From NCBI RefSeq assembly GCF_042677945.1, contig NZ_JBHUDN010000003.1: 64,000 bases of DNA. One strand, given 5' to 3'. The stretch is from Haloplanus litoreus. Its GTDB lineage: Archaea; Halobacteriota; Halobacteria; Halobacteriales; Haloferacaceae. A program made the translations under genes and the position numbers. Under the pieces are notes generated by a model. That model ran no database searches, had not been told where the DNA came from, and saw nothing but the letters and a program-made list of their open reading frames with translations. Below, in pieces: positions 58,858 to 64,000 of this stretch; the stretch's first letter is position 1; every line of letters begins with the position of its first letter.

Positions 58858-61386
58858 TCAGTCGGCCGTCGAGTCGGGGTCGACGGGAGTCGATCGGTCG
58901 CGGCCGGGGCCGGTCGAGACGTATCGATCCCAGAGGACGAGCGTCGTCGGCAGGACGAGGATCGAAGCCAAATACGAGTAGAGGACGCTCAGTGCGATCA
59001 GTAGCCCGAACTGGCCGAGGATGGGCGAGATGGCCAGCCAGAGCACGCCGAGTCCCGAGACGGTCGTCAACATACTGCCGGTGAGGGCACCGCCAGTGCC
59101 ACGGACGGTGGCCAAGAGCGCGGCGTCCACGTCCGTCGACTCGTCGTACTCCTCGACGAAGCGGTGGAGGAGGTGCGCGGAGTAGTCGATACCGAGTCCG
59201 ATGGCGATGGAGAGGCTCGTCCCGGTGAGGACGTTGAAGGGGATGTCGAGAAAGCGCATCGTCGAGGCCAGCGCGGCGACGGTCACGGCGATGGGGAGGA
59301 CGTTCACCAACCCGAGTGACGGTCGACCCTCGAGGGTAGCGTACACCAGCACGAGGAAGGCAGCGGCCGCGAAGAGGGCGATGACCAGGCTTCGGAAGGC
59401 GGATTCGCCGATCACGTCGGAGACCGCCTTCAGGACGATGACGCCGCCCGTGGCCGTCGCTTCGAAGCGTACCCGGTCGGCCACCGCTCGGGTGTCGTCG
59501 GTGACCGCCTCCTGGCTGGCGTCGGCCTCGACGGAGTAGACGATTCGGGCGCTCGTGTAGTCGTCCGTGATGTAGTTCAGGGCCCGATCCCGAACCGGTG
59601 AGTCGAGGAGTGCGGCGTAGATGGTTCGCAGGTTGTCGTCCGGAATCCCGTTGTCGTTCCGGTCGTTCCGTGCGACGAGCGTCGCGAACTCGGGGTTCCG
59701 GTCGGCGTACTCGCGGATGACGGTCACGATGCTCGTCTCGCGGGCGTGCCCGTCGTCGTCGACGAAACTCGAGGGAGGGTCGTCGCCCGCGCGCCAGAGC
59801 GCTTCGAGGGCGTAGTCCCGATGCAGTGGTCCCTCGACGTAGACGGTGGTGGTGTCTTCCTCGCCGGTCTGGAAGTTCCGTTCGAGGAAGTTCGTCGTCT
59901 CGGTGACCGTGTAGTCGCCGGGGCGGAACGGTTCGGGCACGTAATCGAGATACGCCGGTGGTTCCTCCGGCGGCAGGAAGTCGTCCTGGGTGAAGCGGCT
60001 GTCGACGCCGGCGCCGTACTGACCCATGACGACGGTGGAGACGACGACGAGGAGGAGGAAGACCCGCGGGGCAGTCCGGGCGATCCGAACCCCGACGGGG
60101 AGGACGCGGCCGAGCAGGGACCGTTCGGAACCGAGCGCCGCCGAACCGAACTCGGGGACGCCGAGGCGCTCCCGCCAGCGGTCGGCGTACACTTTGGTCG
60201 CCGGGAGGAAGACGCCGAAGATGAAGAAGGTGAAGACGATGCCGACGGCGGCGACGATGCCGAGTTCGCGGATCGAACTCAGCCCGCTGCTCAGGTTGGC
60301 CGCGAATCCGAGGACGGTCGTCCCGGTGACGATGAAGAACGCGATCACGAGCTGGTCGGTGGCGATGCGCATCGCCTCGCGGACGCTCACGTCACCGACG
60401 CGTTCCTCGCGGTAGCGGTTGATCGCGTGGATGCCGAAGTCGATGCCGACCGCCAGCAACAGCGGGGGGATAGCGATGAGCAACTGCGAGAAGGCGATAC
60501 CCGCGAGCCCCATGAAGCCGAACGTCCAGAGCATCGCCATGCCCAGAGCGATCAGGCCGAGCAGGAGGTCCACGGGGTCGCGGTACGCGACGATCAGGAA
60601 GAGGAGGATGAGCGCGAGGGCCGCCGGAATCACCAGCCCGAGGGAGTCGTTGATGACGTTCCCGAGTTCCTCGGAGGTGATCCCGCTGCCGAAGACGGTG
60701 ATGTCGCCGCCGACGGAGGAGACGATGTACTCGGCCTGCAGTTGGATCGCGGTAAGCGGACTCGATCCGCTCGTGCCCGGCCCCGCGTTTGTCCCGCCGG
60801 GAAGGCGGTGTGAGACGGTGCCGATGGTGGCCGACGCGGACGCCGAGCGGGCGTTGTAGTCCTCGCTGAGCAGGGCCTGCAGGCCGGGGTTCTCGGTGAC
60901 GGCGGTCCGCACCGCACGGTCGATTTCGCCGGGCGTCGACCGCTCGACGGCACGGATTTCGTCTTCGATCGAGTCCGCGGACGGCTCGAGCGTCCGAGCG
61001 ACCGAGCGGGCGACACTCGTCGTCCCCTCGACCTTCAGGTCGGGGTTGTCGGAGAGCCGCTTTTGGGCCTCCAGCATCCGCAACAGCTCCGGCTTCGAGA
61101 GGACGTTCGTCCCCGACTGGATCAACTGCGTCGTCCCGGAGTCGTCGCCGAAGGTGATGCGCTCGAAGTTGTCGTTGACCTCCTGCAGTGCCTGTTCGGC
61201 GGGGACGTCCTCGGTGAACTGGTCGGTCCCGGAGTCGGTCCCGCCGCCGCCGAGGCCGAGGACGAACAGGCCCGAGATCACCAGGAAAAGCAGGACGACC
61301 TGGCCCGGGCGGTCGACGATCCACGTGTCGAGGACGTCGACGAACCGCTGGGGGTCGATCCGGATGTCGTCGATGCTCGGGGACAC
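58858..61386 (-). CDS. RND-superfamily (MMPL-type) exporter
   Basis: This 842-residue polytopic protein has two RND halves. Each begins with one helix, then a large extracellular loop, then a cluster of five helices. The two sterol-sensing-like cores are AIPPLLLAVGIDFGIHAINR and SIAIGLGIDYSAHLLHRFVE, with the proton-relay Asp in GIDF/GIDY. The size and symmetry match archaeal MMPL proteins, which move lipids, hydrophobic compounds or surface components. It follows the CARDB protein by 7 bp, so the two form one unit divergent from a TetR gene. Confidence 0.88.
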   Translation of the reverse strand: MSPSIDDIRIDPQRFVDVLDTWIVDRPGQVVLLFLVISGLFVLGLGGGGTDSGTDQFTEDVPAEQALQEVNDNFERITFGDDSGTTQLIQSGTNVLSKPELLRMLEAQKRLSDNPDLKVEGTTSVARSVARTLEPSADSIEDEIRAVERSTPGEIDRAVRTAVTENPGLQALLSEDYNARSASASATIGTVSHRLPGGTNAGPGTSGSSPLTAIQLQAEYIVSSVGGDITVFGSGITSEELGNVINDSLGLVIPAALALILLFLIVAYRDPVDLLLGLIALGMAMLWTFGFMGLAGIAFSQLLIAIPPLLLAVGIDFGIHAINRYREERVGDVSVREAMRIATDQLVIAFFIVTGTTVLGFAANLSSGLSSIRELGIVAAVGIVFTFFIFGVFLPATKVYADRWRERLGVPEFGSAALGSERSLLGRVLPVGVRIARTAPRVFLLLVVVSTVVMGQYGAGVDSRFTQDDFLPPEEPPAYLDYVPEPFRPGDYTVTETTNFLERNFQTGEEDTTTVYVEGPLHRDYALEALWRAGDDPPSSFVDDDGHARETSIVTVIREYADRNPEFATLVARNDRNDNGIPDDNLRTIYAALLDSPVRDRALNYITDDYTSARIVYSVEADASQEAVTDDTRAVADRVRFEATATGGVIVLKAVSDVIGESAFRSLVIALFAAAAFLVLVYATLEGRPSLGLVNVLPIAVTVAALASTMRFLDIPFNVLTGTSLSIAIGLGIDYSAHLLHRFVEEYDESTDVDAALLATVRGTGGALTGSMLTTVSGLGVLWLAISPILGQFGLLIALSVLYSYLASILVLPTTLVLWDRYVSTGPGRDRSTPVDPDSTAD

Positions 61387-61393
61387 GCGTCCG

Positions 61394-63031
61394 TCAGTCG
61401 CTCCCGTCCGCGTCGCCCCGACGGTATCGGACGAGCAGTCCCAGGCCGACGACGGCGAGGGCGCCGACGGTGATCGGCAGGAAGGGGAGCCCCCCGCTCT
61501 GCTGGCGTTCGACCGTGATCGGCACCCGGTAGGTCTGGGACACTTCCGTGTCGCCGTCCGGAAGTTCGTACTGGAAGTCCAGCGAGACGGGGTACTGCTT
61601 CTCGAGGGCCGCCCCGCTCGTACTCAGGCCGATAGTGATCGTCGCGGACTCGCCCGGATCGAGCGAGGAGACGATGCCCTCGTCGTCGTCGCTCGCCAGG
61701 GGCGACTGGACGAACGCCTTGGCCTCGATGTCGCGCAACGGCTCGTCACCCTGGTTGGTGACGCGGACGTCGAGGGTGGTGGTTCCGCCGGCGACGACAG
61801 TGCGGTTGACCGCCTCGACGCGGAAGCGGTCGCGCTGGGGTTCGATCGTCACGCGACGTTCGAGAGCGTCGCTCCGGCGCAAGTCGCCGCGCTGGTTCCG
61901 ATACCGGACGGAGACGTTGAACTGCTGGGTGCTGGCGCTCGCGCCGTCGCTGATCGAGACGTCGAAGTCGAACTCGCCCGTCTCGTCGGGGGCGAGCGTA
62001 TCGAGAGCGTACTCGGTGGTCTCGACGTCGATGTTCGGGTTCGACGACTCGAACACGACCACGGGCTGGCGTGCGGTGTCCGGCCCGCGGTTGACGACGG
62101 TTCCGGCGAACGTTCCCTCCTCGCCGACGCGGAGGTTCGCGTCGGCGTCACGAACCGCGAAGGACTGCTCACGGTCGGGACGCAGCCCCACCGCCAGCGG
62201 GTTCGAGGTGCGCGCGATGCCGTCGGTGTCCTCGTACTCGACGGTAGCGGTCAGACTGTAGTTCCGGAGCGCCGCGTCGTCCGCGAAGGAGACGGTGTAG
62301 TCGACCGTCTCGTTCACACCCGGATTCCAGGTGCCGACGTACCCCGTGGAGGAGGCGGAGCCGCTGCCGAAGGTGAGTTCGTCCGTCGACGACGTGAGAA
62401 CGACGCTCGCGTCGCGGGCCGCCCGAGTGCCGTCGTTGCGGAGTTCGACCGAGAGGGTGCCGCGGTCACCGATCTGGGCGGACGTCTCGGTGTCGACCAC
62501 TTCGAACTGGGCCTGGTCGCGAACCCGGAGCGTGACGTACTGGGTCGTCTCCCGGGTGAGGTCGTTGTACTCGGGGGAGCCGACGGAACTGTACTCGACG
62601 CTCACGGTGTAGGCGTAGGAGACGGTGACGGGGATGCGGTACCGACCGGGGTCGACGCTCTCCGGGACGGTGATCGAGATGGAATCGGCGGTGGTCGTGC
62701 CGCGGGGCACGTCTCCGACGGCCACGCGACCGGTGTTGATCTCGAAGGGCGTCTTGCCGTCCTCGATTTCGATGGACGTGCCGCGGGCGGTAGTGACCCG
62801 GTCTTCGTACTGGCTCGGGCCGCCGCGGTCGAGTCGGCCGTCGTTCGAGAGGACGAGGTCGAGGTCGGTTCGTGTGCCCGGTTCGACTTCGGTCGTGGAG
62901 GTGTACACGTCGATATCGGGGCGGCCGACGACGGTGCCGGACGACGACTGCCCGGCGACGAGTCCGGTGGCAGCGACGCTGGCGACGACGACGAGGGCGG
63001 CGAGAAGGACGTTCCGGTGTGTAGCGTGCAT
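61394..63031 (-). CDS. Secreted CARDB/COG1361-type protein, RND partner
   Basis: This 545-residue protein has a Sec signal (LLAALVVVASVAATGLVAGQ). Four or so tandem Ig-like CARDB/S-layer-type domains follow; DLVLSNDGRL, LSVELRNDGTRAARDASVVL, FAGTVVNRGPDTARQPVVVF and LDVRVTNQGDEPLRDIEAKA are the repeated strands. A C-terminal anchor helix (LPITVGALAVVGLGLLVRYR) and a basic-acidic tail finish it. It should stand outside the membrane and serve the exporter encoded just downstream, much like a periplasmic adaptor. The adaptor role is inferred from operon structure. Confidence 0.8.
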   Translation of the reverse strand: MHATHRNVLLAALVVVASVAATGLVAGQSSSGTVVGRPDIDVYTSTTEVEPGTRTDLDLVLSNDGRLDRGGPSQYEDRVTTARGTSIEIEDGKTPFEINTGRVAVGDVPRGTTTADSISITVPESVDPGRYRIPVTVSYAYTVSVEYSSVGSPEYNDLTRETTQYVTLRVRDQAQFEVVDTETSAQIGDRGTLSVELRNDGTRAARDASVVLTSSTDELTFGSGSASSTGYVGTWNPGVNETVDYTVSFADDAALRNYSLTATVEYEDTDGIARTSNPLAVGLRPDREQSFAVRDADANLRVGEEGTFAGTVVNRGPDTARQPVVVFESSNPNIDVETTEYALDTLAPDETGEFDFDVSISDGASASTQQFNVSVRYRNQRGDLRRSDALERRVTIEPQRDRFRVEAVNRTVVAGGTTTLDVRVTNQGDEPLRDIEAKAFVQSPLASDDDEGIVSSLDPGESATITIGLSTSGAALEKQYPVSLDFQYELPDGDTEVSQTYRVPITVERQQSGGLPFLPITVGALAVVGLGLLVRYRRGDADGSD

Positions 63032-63210
63032 ATGTGGTGTGAAACTGTCGGTGGTAGCGCTTCGTCGTCCCGGAGGGTTAACGACGGACTGCGTCGGGGA
63101 GGGAGCATCGAGGCGGCTGGTGGGACCTGACGTGATCGCCCGCCACTAGTGGAGTACTCGGGACGGCGTCTACCCGGACGGTAGAAGGAACGACTTATAT
63201 ATTTTGTGAA

Positions 63211-63220
63211 TGAACGTTCA
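63211..63220 (+). promoter_or_regulatory. TetR-type operator at its own promoter
   Basis: TGAACGTTCA is a perfect 10-bp palindrome lying between a TATA-like TTATATATTTT (63194-63204) and the GTG at 63227. Binding there would block transcription start, a standard autorepression layout, and could also affect the divergent exporter. Confidence 0.6.
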
Positions 63221-63226
63221 GTTACT

Positions 63227-63838
63227 GTGGCGTTCGACACCCCTTTCGGTTCCCCGAGCGAGACGCGCACGGCCATCATGCGCGCCACCTACGAAGCGCT
63301 GATCGAACACGGGTACGAGAATTTGACGATCCAGCGGATCGGCGACGAGTTTCCGAAGAGCAAGTCGCTCATCTACCGGCATTACGACGGCAAGGACGAG
63401 GTGCTGGTGGCGTTACTGGAGTTTCTGCTCGACCACTTCGAATCGCAGATGCCCCAGCCGACGACGGAGAACGCGGACGACTGTCTCCGGAACGTGCTGG
63501 ACTTCGTACTGGCCTCCGACCTCGACGCCGAACGCGCGGAACTCACGAAGGTGATGGTGGAACTCCGTGGCCAGTCGCCGCACAACCGCGTGTTCCGGGA
63601 GTACTTCTCGGACAACGACCGCACGTTCCGTCGCGGCTTCGCAGAGATCGTCGAACGCGGCGTCGAAGAGGGCGTCTACCGGCCGGTCGACCCCGAAGTC
63701 GTCGCCGAGTTCGTCCTGACGGTCGTCAGCGGGTCGACGGTGCGTCGGGCGACCACGGACGACACGGTCGACGTCATCGCGGTTCGGCGGGAGCTAGACG
63801 CGTACCTCGATGCGCGGGTGCTCCGAGAACAAGAGTGA
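63227..63838 (+). CDS. TetR/AcrR-family regulator
   Basis: This 203-residue protein has an N-terminal HTH (RTAIMRATYEALIEHGYENL, TIQRIGDEFPKSKSLIYRHY with FPKSKSLIYRHYDGKDE as recognition helix and start of helix 4). An all-helical ligand-binding domain follows, with one cysteine only. The GTG at 63227 is preferred to one at 63206 because the TATA-like box at 63194-63204 places transcription start at about 63226, and the palindrome would otherwise be coding. It is divergent from the COG1361-RND pair and probably represses it. Confidence 0.88.
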   Translation: MAFDTPFGSPSETRTAIMRATYEALIEHGYENLTIQRIGDEFPKSKSLIYRHYDGKDEVLVALLEFLLDHFESQMPQPTTENADDCLRNVLDFVLASDLDAERAELTKVMVELRGQSPHNRVFREYFSDNDRTFRRGFAEIVERGVEEGVYRPVDPEVVAEFVLTVVSGSTVRRATTDDTVDVIAVRRELDAYLDARVLREQE

Positions 63839-63839
63839 C

Positions 63840-64000
63840 TCAGTCGACGATGATCTGTCCGGCACCGTCGACGTGGACGGTGTGGTCGTCGTACTCGAAC
63901 GTGAGGCTCCGCACCGCGAGTTCGTCGGGCGTTCCGGTGAAGAAGGCCTCGAGGGCGTCGGGGTCGACGTAGTCGGCCAGCGGGTCCAGATCGGTCGGCG
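63840..64000 (-). CDS. HalOD1 output-domain protein, C-terminal part (cut by window end)
   Basis: The minus strand reads PTDLDPLADYVDPDALEAFF, a turn, then VRSLTFEYDDHTVHVDGAGQ and IIVD before TGA at 63840-63842. This is the pattern of the HalOD1 (halobacterial output domain 1) fold: xVDPDALxxLF, a beta-strand with FEYxxxxVxV, and a final V-strand. The start lies beyond position 64000. HalOD1 proteins are thought to act in signalling; the role here is unknown. Confidence 0.75.
   Translation of the reverse strand, partial: PTDLDPLADYVDPDALEAFFTGTPDELAVRSLTFEYDDHTVHVDGAGQIIVD

Noticed and set aside
1..64000. tRNA, rRNA or CRISPR array
   Set aside because: I saw no cloverleaf-like sequence with a T-loop GTTCRANNC, no rRNA-like block and no regularly spaced identical repeats; a tool-based scan could still find something small.

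Overview
This is haloarchaeal chromosome (class Halobacteria). The evidence is high GC, very acidic proteins, a complete archaellum plus Che cluster with the archaeal adaptors CheF1/CheF2, a halocyanin, HalX and HalOD1 domain proteins, a full Mrp Na+/H+ antiporter operon, and promoters whose TATA-like boxes sit about 26 bp upstream of start codons (leaderless transcripts). I cannot fix the genus by eye.

Layout. (1) 1-6.4 kb is an accessory zone of lower GC: a frameshifted small zinc-ribbon gene, an IS1341-type element with an intact TnpB, a TRAM protein, an unknown gene, a CNNM/CorC-like membrane protein, a Tat lipoprotein and a 60-codon remnant of an IS6-family transposase. (2) 6.5-24.4 kb is an ion-homeostasis block: TrkA/TrkH pair 1, mnhABCDEFG on the minus strand, a decayed tandem-USP gene, TrkA/TrkH pair 2 with a coupled 67-residue membrane protein, an APC transporter with a USP partner, and a two-TM K+ channel with tandem RCK domains. 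(3) 24.6-29.1 kb is cobalamin and cobalt: cobQ, then cbiM-N-like-Q-O behind a palindromic promoter. (4) 29.2-36.9 kb is mixed housekeeping: a CaCA exchanger, an LLM flavin oxidoreductase, an amber-interrupted AhpD-like gene, a MOSC protein, archaeal CoaD, universal stress proteins, halocyanin and a HalX response regulator. (5) 37.1-58.8 kb is the motility island: cheW1; cheB-cheA-cheR-HEAT-cheF1; arlCE-F-G-H-I-J-cheF2; cheY-cheC-cheD; a DUF7500-like gene; one archaellin; a winged-helix regulator divergent from a small membrane protein; two KaiC/RAD55-like ATPases; and cheW2. (6) 58.9-63.8 kb holds an RND exporter with a CARDB/COG1361 partner, divergent from a TetR regulator that has a palindrome at its own start. 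The window ends inside a HalOD1-domain gene.

The main new observation is a 14-bp imperfect palindrome, roughly TATCAsnnCTGAKA. It lies about 16-18 bp upstream of the centre of a TATA-like box in front of almost every motility transcription unit here: cheW1/cheB (shared, divergent), arlCE, cheY-cheC-cheD, archaellin, the DUF7521-like membrane protein, the second KaiC-like operon, cheW2, and probably the HalX regulator. One further copy overlaps the transcription and translation start of the winged-helix gene at 55623. This looks like the operator of an undescribed motility regulon whose regulator may be that protein. The window also holds several broken genes (zinc ribbon, mnhG-linked small gene, tandem USP, AhpD-like, IS6 transposase) that a simple gene list would miss.
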